Shown here in pieces: positions 27,061 through 35,253 of a DNA stretch of 64,000 bases. The position numbers and the translations under genes were made by a program. Under the pieces are notes generated by a model, which searched no databases, was not told the origin of the DNA, and worked only from the letters and a program-made list of their open reading frames with translations. How positions within the stretch are numbered: the stretch's first letter is position 1; every line of letters starts with the position of its first letter. The stretch lies in the NCBI GenBank assembly GCA_016793325.1, contig JAEUKI010000034.1, positions 40,110 through 104,109 of the forward strand, in the 5' to 3' direction. This DNA comes from Myxococcales bacterium (GTDB lineage Bacteria; Myxococcota_A; Polyangia; Polyangiales; Ga0077539).

Positions 27061-27347
27061 GCAAAAAACCTCGCGTTCTCTTCACGGCACCACGCCTTGT
27101 CGGCGGGCAGATCCTCTTCGTCGAAGATCGCGCTCACCGGGCACTCGGGCTCGCACGCAGCACAACAAATGCAGCTCTCGGGGTCGATGTAGAGCTGCAG
27201 CGACGGGTGCCGCTTCACGCGCTCGGTCCCAGAGAGCGCGCTGAGCTCTCGCTCGGGCACCGCGCCGTGAATGGCGTCGACCGGGCACACGTGCACACAA
27301 GCCATCTCGCACGCGCCCACGCACGCGTCGGTAATCACATAGCTCAT
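27042..27347 (-). CDS. Two-cluster ferredoxin (3Fe-4S/4Fe-4S type)
   Basis: A 101-aa ferredoxin, an electron carrier in the cytosol. The N-terminal cluster region reads CVGACEMACVHVCPVDAI and the C-terminal one CICCAACEPECPVSAI, matching the FdxA/seven-iron type in layout (two clusters, ~35-residue insertion before the second, acidic C-terminal tail). The first motif has additional spacing between its Cys residues compared with the common form, so the exact cluster type needs an alignment. The start is preceded by GAGG. The gene is divergent from the sigma-54 activator gene and convergent with the secreted-protein gene. Redox partner unknown. Confidence 0.88.
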   Translation of the reverse strand: MSYVITDACVGACEMACVHVCPVDAIHGAVPERELSALSGTERVKRHPSLQLYIDPESCICCAACEPECPVSAIFDEEDLPADKAWCREENARFFAQQPQP

Positions 27348-27527
27348 CGAAACACCTCGTGGGCCCGCGGCTGTTCAAGTCCGATGCCGCGGCGATCGAC
27401 CGTGATTTCTCCAGGCAATTTGCGGCTCTCATCAACCGCCACGACGATGGCTCGTCGCGCGACGACGACGGGTCGTCGCGACGCGCACGCGATACGCCGC
27501 TGCACCGCGCCGCTCGCGCGGTACAAT

Positions 27528-28814
27528 TTGCCCACCACCCCCCTCCCGTTGAGCGACCGAAGCCCTTCACCGAACGCCTCGCTCCGCGTGGCCACGCGCG
27601 TCAGCGACGCGTGCGTCGGGGTGCGCCGCGAGGCTCCGCTTCGGCGCGCGCTCGCGGAGGCGCTCGGCGCGCAAGGCGACACGTGGCTCGCGATCGAGCA
27701 GCGAATCGCCGCGCATTCAGCGCTCGACGACGACGGGCGCGCGCTCGTTCGGAGCATCGTCGCCGCGGCGAAGAGCACGGCCAACACCCTCGAAAGGATG
27801 GCCTCGTCCTCGCGGCGCGCGCACGAAGAGCGGTCGCTCGCGATGGATCACCGAGCCCGCGACGAGGCGCTCGTCGCCGAGAGCCCGGCGATGAAGCAAT
27901 TGCTTCACGAGACGATCGACCGGGTCGCGCCGTTCGACGTGACCGTGCTCTTGCTCGGCGAATCCGGCGTTGGAAAAGAGCTCCTCGCGCGCAGGCTCCA
28001 CGGCCGCTCGCCGCGCGCGAGGCGACCGATGCTGGCGGTCAACTGCGGTGCGCTGCCCGAGTCGCTCATCGAGAGCGCGCTGTTCGGGCACGAGCGCGGC
28101 GCGTTCACCGGCGCCGAGCGTCGACACGAAGGAGTCATCGAGCGCGCCCACGGATCGACGCTCTTTCTCGACGAGGTGGGCGAGCTGACGGCCGCGGCGC
28201 AAGTGAGGCTCCTTCGCGTGCTCGCCACGAGCGAGTTCGAGCGCGTGGGCGGAGCAGAGACGCTCTCGGCGGACGTGCGCGTCGTCGCGGCCACGCACCG
28301 ATCGCTCGAAGCGCTGGTGCGCGAAGGTCGATTTCGCGAGGATTTGTACTACCGATTGCGCGTCGTCGAGGCGCGCGTGGCGCCGCTGCGAGAGCGGGTC
28401 GAAGACATCGTTCCGATCGCGGAGTCGCTGCTGCAGCGGGCGAGCGCGAGGCACGCCCTCGCGACGCCGACGCTCACGCACTCGCAACGGAGCGCGCTCG
28501 AGCGAGCGCCGTGGCCGGGCAACGTTCGACAGCTCGCTAACGTGATCGAGCGCTCGTTGATCTTGTCCGCGAACCGCGCGTTCGAGCTGAGCCTCGACCC
28601 CGACGAGCCCGAGCGCCACGAGGATCGCGGCCCCAGCGCAGCGACGCTCTCGGACGCCACGCGCGACGCGATCGAGCGCGCCCTCGAAGCGAGCCACGGT
28701 CGCGTGCACGGCGCGGACGGCGCGGCCGCTCGATTGGGCCTGCCCCCGAGCACGCTCAAGAGCATGCTGCGACGACTGGGAATCGACCGAGGCCGCTTCG
28801 CCCGCACACAGTGA
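27528..28814 (+). CDS. Sigma-54-dependent transcriptional activator
   Basis: About 428 aa. The central AAA+ domain has Walker A (GESGVGKE, near 144-151), the sigma-54 contact loop GAFTGA (near 191-196), Walker B (STLFLDEVGEL) and RFREDLYYRL. The C-terminus has a Fis-type helix-turn-helix (GAAARLGLPPSTLKSMLRRL). It would activate promoters read by RNA polymerase with RpoN. The N-terminal ~120 residues are helical with no receiver or FHA signature. The start is uncertain: TTG at 27528 or 27549 or GTG at 27588 are in frame and none has a good ribosome binding site. No sigma-54 promoter was recognised nearby. Confidence 0.9.
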   Translation: MPTTPLPLSDRSPSPNASLRVATRVSDACVGVRREAPLRRALAEALGAQGDTWLAIEQRIAAHSALDDDGRALVRSIVAAAKSTANTLERMASSSRRAHEERSLAMDHRARDEALVAESPAMKQLLHETIDRVAPFDVTVLLLGESGVGKELLARRLHGRSPRARRPMLAVNCGALPESLIESALFGHERGAFTGAERRHEGVIERAHGSTLFLDEVGELTAAAQVRLLRVLATSEFERVGGAETLSADVRVVAATHRSLEALVREGRFREDLYYRLRVVEARVAPLRERVEDIVPIAESLLQRASARHALATPTLTHSQRSALERAPWPGNVRQLANVIERSLILSANRAFELSLDPDEPERHEDRGPSAATLSDATRDAIERALEASHGRVHGADGAAARLGLPPSTLKSMLRRLGIDRGRFARTQ

Positions 28815-28826
28815 GCCATCATCGAG

Positions 28827-29768
28827 CTACGGGGTGACGCACACCTTTCCGAAGATCCTTCCCTCGGCCATCGCGCGCTGCGCGTCGGCGACGCCGTCGA
28901 AGCCCACCGTCCGCGCCACCCGCGGAACGAGCACGCCCTCCTTCGCGAGCTCCCCGAGCGCCTCGAGCAGCGCGTGCGTCGTCTCGAGCATAAACGGGAT
29001 CCCTCTCTGCTTCGACACGAGCCTCCCCCACGCGCTCGCCAGCACCACGCCGGGCCCAGGAACGGTGTTCACGTACACGCCCGTCTCTGTCATCCGCGTT
29101 CGCGCCGCGCCGAACGAGCTCGTCGCCGCCGCGTCGAACACGATCTCGTAGCGCGCCTCGATCGTCGTCCAGTCCTCGCGCTTGTAGTCCACCACGCGGT
29201 CGACGCCGAGCCCTCGCACGTACTCGACGTTGTTGCTCCCGCAGACGCCGGTGACCTTCGCGCCTCGGTGCTTCGCGATCTGCGCGACCGCGGCGCCGAC
29301 CGCGCCCGAGGCCCCCGTCACGAGCACGTTGAAGCCCCGCGCGAGCCCCGCGCGCTCGAGCCCTTGCAGCGCGGTTCCCGCGGCGACGCCGAGGCACGAG
29401 GCGGTCTCGTCGCTGACGCCATCGGGCGTTCGCGCCACGCGGCTCTCGGCGATCGTGATGAACTCCGCGCACGCCCCAGCGCCAGTGAGCGTGTCGACCG
29501 AGCCGAACACGCGATCGCCCACGGAGTAGCCGCGAACGCTGGAGCCCACGAATTCAACGACGCCCGCGAAGTCTTTACCCGTCGTCGCGGGCAAGGGCGG
29601 CTTTCGAATCAGGCGCAGCATTCCCTGGCGGAGCTTGAAGTCCACGGGGTTCAAGCTGACGGACGTCACGCGCACGAGCAGCTCGCCGGCGCCGCACGAG
29701 GGCTTCGCGCGATCGCGCACTTGGAGAACCGACTCGTCGCCGTACCGCTCGAAGATCACCGCTCGCAT
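28827..29768 (-). CDS. NAD(P)H:quinone-oxidoreductase-like dehydrogenase (MDR family)
   Basis: A 313-aa medium-chain dehydrogenase/reductase of the zinc-independent quinone oxidoreductase group. Features: SLNPVDFKLRQG and TTGKDFAGVVE in the N-terminal catalytic domain, VLVTGASGAVGAAVAQIA as the NADPH-binding Rossmann loop (about 150-168), and a C-terminal end IFGKVCVTP. No zinc-ligand Cys/His set is present. Such enzymes reduce quinones or enones with NADPH; the substrate cannot be predicted. It is convergent with the sigma-54 activator gene (12-bp gap) and lies 43 bp from a MITE-like element upstream. Confidence 0.9.
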   Translation of the reverse strand: MRAVIFERYGDESVLQVRDRAKPSCGAGELLVRVTSVSLNPVDFKLRQGMLRLIRKPPLPATTGKDFAGVVEFVGSSVRGYSVGDRVFGSVDTLTGAGACAEFITIAESRVARTPDGVSDETASCLGVAAGTALQGLERAGLARGFNVLVTGASGAVGAAVAQIAKHRGAKVTGVCGSNNVEYVRGLGVDRVVDYKREDWTTIEARYEIVFDAAATSSFGAARTRMTETGVYVNTVPGPGVVLASAWGRLVSKQRGIPFMLETTHALLEALGELAKEGVLVPRVARTVGFDGVADAQRAMAEGRIFGKVCVTP

Positions 29769-29811
29769 CGAAGTGGCCGCGGTATCGCGCTGACTCGGGC
29801 CCGCCGCAATC

Positions 29812-30063
29812 GGGGACGGTGCTCTGATTGTGAAAATTGCGATCTACCGCAGCCACAATGAGTCCAATCGTGACTGCGCCCGAACAACAAATTGCCAAAA
29901 CGCGTGTTTTCGACATCGATTGTAGAAAATTTACACATTGAAATCACAGCACAATCTGGCGAATTCCCCTCGAAATCCTGTCAAACACCCAAAGAGTCCA
30001 GCATAGATCCGTCGCAATAAATACACGGCAGATCGCGAATTTCACAATCAGAGCACCGTCCCC
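29812..30063. mobile_element. MITE-like element bounded by ~34-39-bp inverted repeats
   Basis: The left arm (29812-29845) and the right arm (30030-30063) are reverse complements at 32 of 34 positions; similarity continues about five bases inward with one mismatch. The 252-bp unit is clearly lower in GC than its surroundings, encodes no transposase, and sits in the intergenic gap between two genes. This is the structure of a miniature inverted-repeat transposable element or of the remnant ends of an insertion sequence. No clear target-site duplication was found. Confidence 0.68.
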
Positions 30064-30130
30064 CATTTCGCGCCCATTCAGCGCCCGCTCCCCGTTCGAC
30101 GCCCTCGCCCCCCCTTCCCCACTCTGGCGC

Positions 30131-31384
30131 TTACGGCGACGCCGAGATCGCGCCCTGGTCGGCCTGCGCGTACATCTGGCGGATCGTCTCGATGGTGATG
30201 TCGACGCCCTTCATCAGGTCGGCCTCGGAGATCACCAGCGGCGGCGCGAGACGCAGCACATGCTTGCGCGTCTCCTTGGTGAGAACGCCGTTCTTGATCA
30301 GCATCTCGCAGAGTTTGTGCGCTCCGCCCATCGCCGGGTGCAGCTCGATGCCGATGAGCATCCCCTTGCCGCGGACGTCTTTGACGCCCGGGAGCTTCGC
30401 GTCGCGAATGCGCTGCATCGCCTTGGGGCCGAGCTCCGCCGCGCGCTCCGAGAGCTTCTCGTCGACGAGCACTTCGAGCGCCGTCTTCGCGATGGTCATC
30501 CCGAACGGCGATCCGCCGAACGTGCTCCCGTGCTCACCTGGGTGAATCGCGTCCATGAACTCGCGCTTGCCCACGCACGCGGACACGGGCATCACGCCAC
30601 CGCCGAGGGCCTTGCCGAGCGTCATCAGGTCGGGCTTCGCGTCTTCGTGTTGCCACGCGAACATCTTTCCCGTTCGGCCGAGGCCCGTTTGAACCTCGTC
30701 CCAGATGAGCGCGATGCCCTTGCGCGTGCAGAGCTCGCGCACCTGCGCCATCCAGCCCGGCGGAGGCAGCACGATCCCGCCCTCGCCCTGGATGGGCTCC
30801 GCGAGAAACGCCACGGTGTCCTGCGTGATCGCGTTCTCGAGCGCCTCGATGTCGCCAAACGGAACGTGCGTAAATCCCGGCGTCAGCGGCCCGAACTGCT
30901 CGCGGTAGTACGGCTCGCTCGAAAACGAGACCACCGTCGTCGTACGACCGTGAAAGTTGTTCGAGCACACGATGATCTGCGCCTTGTGCGGAGCGAGCCC
31001 CTTCACGCGAACGCCCCACGCGCGCACGACCTTGATCGCGCTCTCGACCGCTTCGGCGCCGGAGTTCATCGGCATCACGCGGTCGAGGCCCGAGAGCTTC
31101 ACGAGCGACTCGGCCATCTCCGCGAGCGGCTCGTTGAGAAAGCAGCGCGCGACCACCGCGATCTTGTCGAGCTGCGCGTGCGCGGCCGCCATGATCTTCG
31201 GGTGCTTGTGGCCGTGGTTGAGCGCTGAGTAACCGCCGAGCAGGTCCAGGTACTCTTTGCCCTCGGGGTCCCAAACGTGCGCGCCCTCGCCGCGGGTCAA
31301 CACAAGATCGAACGGCGCATAGTTGTGCGACCCGAACGTCTTGGCCTTCTCGATCACTTCTTTCGTGCTCGCCATCGAAGCCAT
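30131..31384 (-). CDS. rocD: Class III aminotransferase, probably ornithine-oxo-acid transaminase
   Basis: A 417-aa PLP enzyme of fold type I. MNSGAEAVESAIK binds PLP phosphate, NNFHGRTTTVVSFS is the family signature, WDEVQTGLGRTG contains the ring-nitrogen Asp, and the Schiff-base Lys lies in TLGKALGGG (near residue 258). The N-terminal SHNYAPFDLVL and the overall pattern fit ornithine aminotransferase, which converts ornithine and 2-oxoglutarate to glutamate semialdehyde. Acetylornithine-type activity cannot be ruled out. Start at 31384 chosen because AAGGAG lies 3-8 bases upstream; an ATG 15 bases earlier lacks a site. The MITE-like element lies downstream. Confidence 0.85.
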   Translation of the reverse strand: MASMASTKEVIEKAKTFGSHNYAPFDLVLTRGEGAHVWDPEGKEYLDLLGGYSALNHGHKHPKIMAAAHAQLDKIAVVARCFLNEPLAEMAESLVKLSGLDRVMPMNSGAEAVESAIKVVRAWGVRVKGLAPHKAQIIVCSNNFHGRTTTVVSFSSEPYYREQFGPLTPGFTHVPFGDIEALENAITQDTVAFLAEPIQGEGGIVLPPPGWMAQVRELCTRKGIALIWDEVQTGLGRTGKMFAWQHEDAKPDLMTLGKALGGGVMPVSACVGKREFMDAIHPGEHGSTFGGSPFGMTIAKTALEVLVDEKLSERAAELGPKAMQRIRDAKLPGVKDVRGKGMLIGIELHPAMGGAHKLCEMLIKNGVLTKETRKHVLRLAPPLVISEADLMKGVDITIETIRQMYAQADQGAISASP

Positions 31385-31756
31385 CGCTCCTTGCTTCACA
31401 ATCTTCGCAACGCCGCCCGAACTCGCGTGTGGTCATCGTTCACACGCGCGCACGAGCGCGCCGGGTGTGTACCGCCGACAGCGCGCCCGCGTCGAGGGCT
31501 AATCCGCTCGACAACCCGAGCAAACAACCGCGGCGATCCCGCAGTGTGACCGCTGTGACCGCCAGACGCACGGCGCGACACACACATCTTCGTCGCGCTC
31601 TCTCTTCGAACGATTGAATGCCGCGCGCAGCGTCTGCGTTCAACGCTCGCTGCGCTCGATGGCGACGCAGCCCCGAATGGGTTCCTTCGCCACTCTGCGT
31701 GGGGTACTGTCGACGCACGCGCCAAACGCGTCATACCTCCGAGGATCTCGCTACCG
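31385..31756. other. Divergent intergenic region
   Basis: A 372-bp gap between the aminotransferase (leftward) and the secreted protein gene at 31757 (rightward). It should hold both promoters. Short frames on both strands are Arg-rich and unconvincing. No palindrome, repeat or RNA gene recognised. Confidence 0.4.
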
Positions 31757-32323
31757 ATGCAACTCGTTCGCACCGTGCTCCGATCGAAGTCCATTGTCCC
31801 GATGTTGGCCTGCGCGACGTTGGCTCTCGGCGCCGCCCGCGTGGCCTCCGCGCAGAGCGCCTCCGACGCGGGCGCGCCCCGCGCAGACGCAGGCGCCGCC
31901 GCGGACGCGAGCGCTCCGCACCGCCAGCAAGTCGAAATCGCCGCGGATCCTGCCGCGTACACAGGGCCCGCGCCCTACTTCAACGTGAATCTCCCGCGCG
32001 TCACTGCGGGCCTCACGGCTCCAGCGATCCAACGAGCGGTCACGAGGCAGAAGGCTCCCCTCGTCGATTGCTACAAGCGACTGCTCGCCGCGTCGCCAAA
32101 CGCCCAGGGCCGCCTCGAGGTCCACTTCGAAGTGATCGCGGGAGGCTCGGGCCTCATCGATCGCATTCACCTCACCCCGCACCGCAACAACTCTTTCGAG
32201 AACTGCGTGCGCAACGCGATGGGTAATTTCACGTGGTCCAACCCACGCGGAGCGCCCTCGACGACGATCGACCTCGCGATCGACCTCGCGCCGACGCCCC
32301 CTGCTCGCCCCGGCCGTCGCTGA
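31757..32323 (+). CDS. Secreted AgmX/PglI C-terminal-domain protein
   Basis: A 188-aa protein with a Sec signal peptide ending near ASAQ (residue 33), an Ala/Asp-rich linker, and a C-terminal domain (about 75-180): DCYKRLLA, GRLEVHFEVIAGGSGLIDRI, SFENCVRNAMGNFTW. This is the AgmX/PglI-type C-terminal domain, a TonB-like fold frequent in myxobacteria and named from gliding-motility proteins. The pair of Cys is typical of the domain. The same pattern recurs in at least seven proteins at 46044-59878. Function of a stand-alone copy is unknown. Confidence 0.8.
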   Translation: MQLVRTVLRSKSIVPMLACATLALGAARVASAQSASDAGAPRADAGAAADASAPHRQQVEIAADPAAYTGPAPYFNVNLPRVTAGLTAPAIQRAVTRQKAPLVDCYKRLLAASPNAQGRLEVHFEVIAGGSGLIDRIHLTPHRNNSFENCVRNAMGNFTWSNPRGAPSTTIDLAIDLAPTPPARPGRR

Positions 32324-32467
32324 ACACGACGCTCTCGCGCTTCGCAGGCCAAAGACCCGCGCGGCGTCACCAAAGGGGCTCCGTCGTTGCGCCCGCGTGC
32401 AGCGCGCTGCACTGCGCTCGCTGTCGCGTGACTTCTTCCCGCGCGCGCTCCGCTATATCGTAGCTCG

Positions 32468-33568
32468 ATGCGTCGGCTCGGAATCCTCACGGGAGGCGGC
32501 GATGCGCCCGGCATGAACGCCGCGCTGAAGGCGTTCGTGTACCGCGCGCTCGAGCGCTCGTGCTCGGTCGTCGGAATCTACGATGGCTGGGAAGGGCTCA
32601 TGGGCGACGCCGTTCCGGATGTGGTCGCGCTCGAGCGGCACCGCGTGCGGCTCTGGGACCGCGAGGCAGGGTCCAACCTCGGGTGCACCCGCACCAACCC
32701 CGTCCGTTGTGTGCGCGGCGACAAACGCGTCGACGCGAGCCAAGAGATCCTGCGCAACATCGAGCGGCTCGGGCTCGACGCGCTCGCCGTCGTGGGCGGC
32801 CGCGATACGCTCGGCGCGGTCGCGAAGCTCGCGGCGATGGGCGCGCCCGTCGTGGGAATTCCCAAGAGCGTCGACCTCGAGATCGGCCTCACGGACTACG
32901 CGATCGGCTTCGACTCGGCCCTTCGAACGTGCGCCGACGTCGTCGCGGGATCTCGCACGTCCGCGGGCTCGCGCAAATGGGTGCAAGTCGTCGAGGTCGT
33001 CGGTCGACGCGCAGGGCACCTCGCGCTGTGGGGCGGCCTCGCGGGCGGGGCGCAGATGATCTTGATTCCTGAACACCCATTCTCGCTCGAGCAAGTGTAC
33101 CGCCAGCTCGACGCGCGGCTTCGCCCCGAGCCGACGCGCGGCGAGCGCACGCCCCGCTACGCGACCATCGTCGTGTCCGAAGGCGCGCGCCCCGAAGGGA
33201 TGACCGAAGTCCTCGTCGACGCCGAGCCCGACGAGTACGGCGCCGCGCGATTGGGCGGCGTTGGAGCGCTGCTCGCCGAACGACTGCGCGCGGACACCGA
33301 CGTCGACGCGCGCGCGGTCGCGCTCGGCCACCCGCTGCGCGGCGGAGCGCCCACCGCCCTCGATCGCGTGATGGCGCACAGGCTCGCGTCCGCCGCCGTG
33401 GATGCGTGCCTCGACCGCGCCTTCGGCACCATGACGTCCGCCCAAGGAACGCTCCCCCGCGGTCGCATCACCCGCGTCTCGATCGAAGAAGCCCTCGCAG
33501 CCCCGTGCTGCGTCGACGTCGAGCGCGACTACGACGCCGCGCGCTACTTCGCGCAGCGAAGGGTGTGA
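32468..33568 (+). CDS. 6-phosphofructokinase-family protein with altered active-site motifs
   Basis: A 366-aa protein of the PFK-A superfamily. The glycine motif TGGGDAPGMNA (8-18) and the fold landmarks GFDSA and VVGRRAGHLALWGG are normal. Two catalytic motifs differ: the nucleotide/Mg motif, GGDGS in ATP-dependent PFK or GGDDS/T in PPi-dependent forms, reads GGRDT (110-114), replacing the Mg-binding Asp by Arg112; and PKTIDND reads PKSVDLE (132-138), which keeps the catalytic Asp136 but changes the second Asp to Glu138. Asp113 matches the PPi-type enzymes. It may be a PPi-dependent, altered-specificity or non-glycolytic paralogue. Start ATG at 32468. It is convergent with the following operon. 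Confidence 0.85.
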   Translation: MRRLGILTGGGDAPGMNAALKAFVYRALERSCSVVGIYDGWEGLMGDAVPDVVALERHRVRLWDREAGSNLGCTRTNPVRCVRGDKRVDASQEILRNIERLGLDALAVVGGRDTLGAVAKLAAMGAPVVGIPKSVDLEIGLTDYAIGFDSALRTCADVVAGSRTSAGSRKWVQVVEVVGRRAGHLALWGGLAGGAQMILIPEHPFSLEQVYRQLDARLRPEPTRGERTPRYATIVVSEGARPEGMTEVLVDAEPDEYGAARLGGVGALLAERLRADTDVDARAVALGHPLRGGAPTALDRVMAHRLASAAVDACLDRAFGTMTSAQGTLPRGRITRVSIEEALAAPCCVDVERDYDAARYFAQRRV

Positions 33569-33626
33569 GCGCCGCAGCGCGGGTGAGCCCCCACGACACC
33601 ACGCCGTCCGCAGCCCCCTCGCTCGA

Positions 33627-35177
33627 TCACTCCCCGTCCATGCTGCTGTCGGCGCCCGAGTCCATGCTCACGCCGCTGTCCATGCTGACGCCCGTGTCGG
33701 TCACGACGCCCGTGTCCGTGCTCGTTCCTGTGTCCGTCACGACGCCGGTGTCGCTCGAGACGCCGGTGTCCGTCACGACATCCGTGGGCCCCGCTTCGGT
33801 CACCATCACGTCCGCGGGCGTCGCGTCGGGAACCATCACGTCCGGGTTGAGCATCCCGTCGCGCCGCGCGCCGCCTTCGATCCAGCGCGCGACCACGCTG
33901 AGCTCGTTGGCAGGGAGCGACGGTTGGCCGAGCGGCATGCGGCGGCACGAGCCCGTTCCGCACGGTTGAACGAGGCGCTGGTAGAACAAGCTCGTCGCGG
34001 TGCTTCCCGGCGTCACGCGCGCGGGCATCGAGCGGACGATCTGGTTGTACGCGACGTCTTCCGAGCCGAGGTCGAGGTTGCCCGCGGTGTCTCCTCCGCG
34101 GTGGCAGCCCGATCCGCCGCAGCGCGGGATCAAGATGTTGTTGTACACGTTGGCCCACGTGGCCTCGGCGGGGATCACGTTGCTCGCGCGCACAGGGCAC
34201 AAGCCCGCGCTCTCGCACATCGGTCCGGGCGTGGGGTACATCACGCTCTCGACCGGGCCTTCGGGGCACACGTTGTAGTCGATCGGGTCCATCGCGTTGG
34301 AGCCGTCGGGACGAAGGCTCGCGATCCAGCACCACATCGCGCGCAGCGCGGGCTTGCTCCAGAAGCAGCAGTTGGCCAGCGGCATGAGCGGACCCGCGGT
34401 CGGATCGGTCAAGCGTCGGATCAGGTAGCTCTTCTCGGGGTGGCCCGGGACGATCAACGCGTTGCCGAGCGAGCGCCCGTACACGCCGTTGCGGTTGGGG
34501 TCGCCGAACTGAATCGCGTTGGTCTCCGCGGGAATTCCCGCGCGCGCGAGCGTTCGCTCTTCGAAGTCGTCGTCGCGGTCGAGCTGCACGATCAGCACGT
34601 TGCGCCGCATCGGGTCGAGCGTGAGCTTTCGGCGCTCGAAGCCGATGAGCCAATCGTCGTCGCGCCCTTCGCGCACGCGGATGACTTGAATTCCTGTGTT
34701 CTCTCCGAGCTCGGGGACGTCGCCCTGAATCGACAGCGCCCAGCGCGAGCCCATCATTTCGGTCTCGTCGGCGATGCGCTGGATGTACCCGAGCTCGAAG
34801 CGCATGTTGCCGATGCGCACCGTGTCGCCCTGGCGCTCGCACCAGTCGTCCATGCGCGACGGGTCGTCCTGCAATTGATTGCAGGGCTGATTGATCGAGA
34901 GCGTGATGGCTCCGAGCGTCTTGAGGTTGGGGTACTGCCGCTCGTTGTGACAGACGTTTCCGTTGGGTCCGCAGCCGCGGTAGATGCCCTCGCGCCCTTG
35001 ATAGAGCTCGGTGAGCGTCGGGTACATCGCCGCGACTTCGCGATCACGATCGGGCGCCGTCGGGATGACTGGGTTCATCCGAACGGGCGGGGGCGAAGTG
35101 CACGCGCCCGCGATGGTGACCGCGCCGAGCACAGCCAGAGCGCCGATGCGCGCGAAGGGCGAAAGCGAAGCGGGCAT
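33627..35177 (-). CDS. Lipoprotein with c-heme-like Cys motifs and VTDTG repeat tail
   Basis: A 516-aa protein. Signal peptide with lipobox IAGAC (Cys26). Two candidate heme-type motifs with wide spacing occur: CGPNGNVCHN (near 69-78) and CGGSGCH (near 359), the latter inside NNILIPRCGGSGCHRGG, as in Planctomycete cytochrome-like domains. The canonical CXXCH spacing is not present, so covalent heme is not certain. The C-terminal ~70 residues are repeats of VTDTGVS/STDTG, a surface linker type shared with the RCC1 protein. Third gene of an operon with the DUF1501 and Planctomycete-type genes. Confidence 0.75.
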   Translation of the reverse strand: MPASLSPFARIGALAVLGAVTIAGACTSPPPVRMNPVIPTAPDRDREVAAMYPTLTELYQGREGIYRGCGPNGNVCHNERQYPNLKTLGAITLSINQPCNQLQDDPSRMDDWCERQGDTVRIGNMRFELGYIQRIADETEMMGSRWALSIQGDVPELGENTGIQVIRVREGRDDDWLIGFERRKLTLDPMRRNVLIVQLDRDDDFEERTLARAGIPAETNAIQFGDPNRNGVYGRSLGNALIVPGHPEKSYLIRRLTDPTAGPLMPLANCCFWSKPALRAMWCWIASLRPDGSNAMDPIDYNVCPEGPVESVMYPTPGPMCESAGLCPVRASNVIPAEATWANVYNNILIPRCGGSGCHRGGDTAGNLDLGSEDVAYNQIVRSMPARVTPGSTATSLFYQRLVQPCGTGSCRRMPLGQPSLPANELSVVARWIEGGARRDGMLNPDVMVPDATPADVMVTEAGPTDVVTDTGVSSDTGVVTDTGTSTDTGVVTDTGVSMDSGVSMDSGADSSMDGE

Positions 35178-35253
35178 GTATCCTTGAACCTCCAGCAGAC
35201 TCGCGACGAACGTACGGCACGTATGGAACGTATGGAACGTGCGGCGCGAAAGC

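Noticed and set aside
29575..29916. Minus-strand frame beginning MSKTRVLAICCSGAVTIG
   Set aside because: It starts like a small membrane protein but runs into the dehydrogenase gene in another frame and begins inside the MITE-like element, so it is probably not a gene.
33627..33840. Repeated gtgtcggtcacgac-type sequence
   Set aside because: It encodes the VTDTG tail of the lipoprotein and is a coding low-complexity repeat, not a regulatory array.
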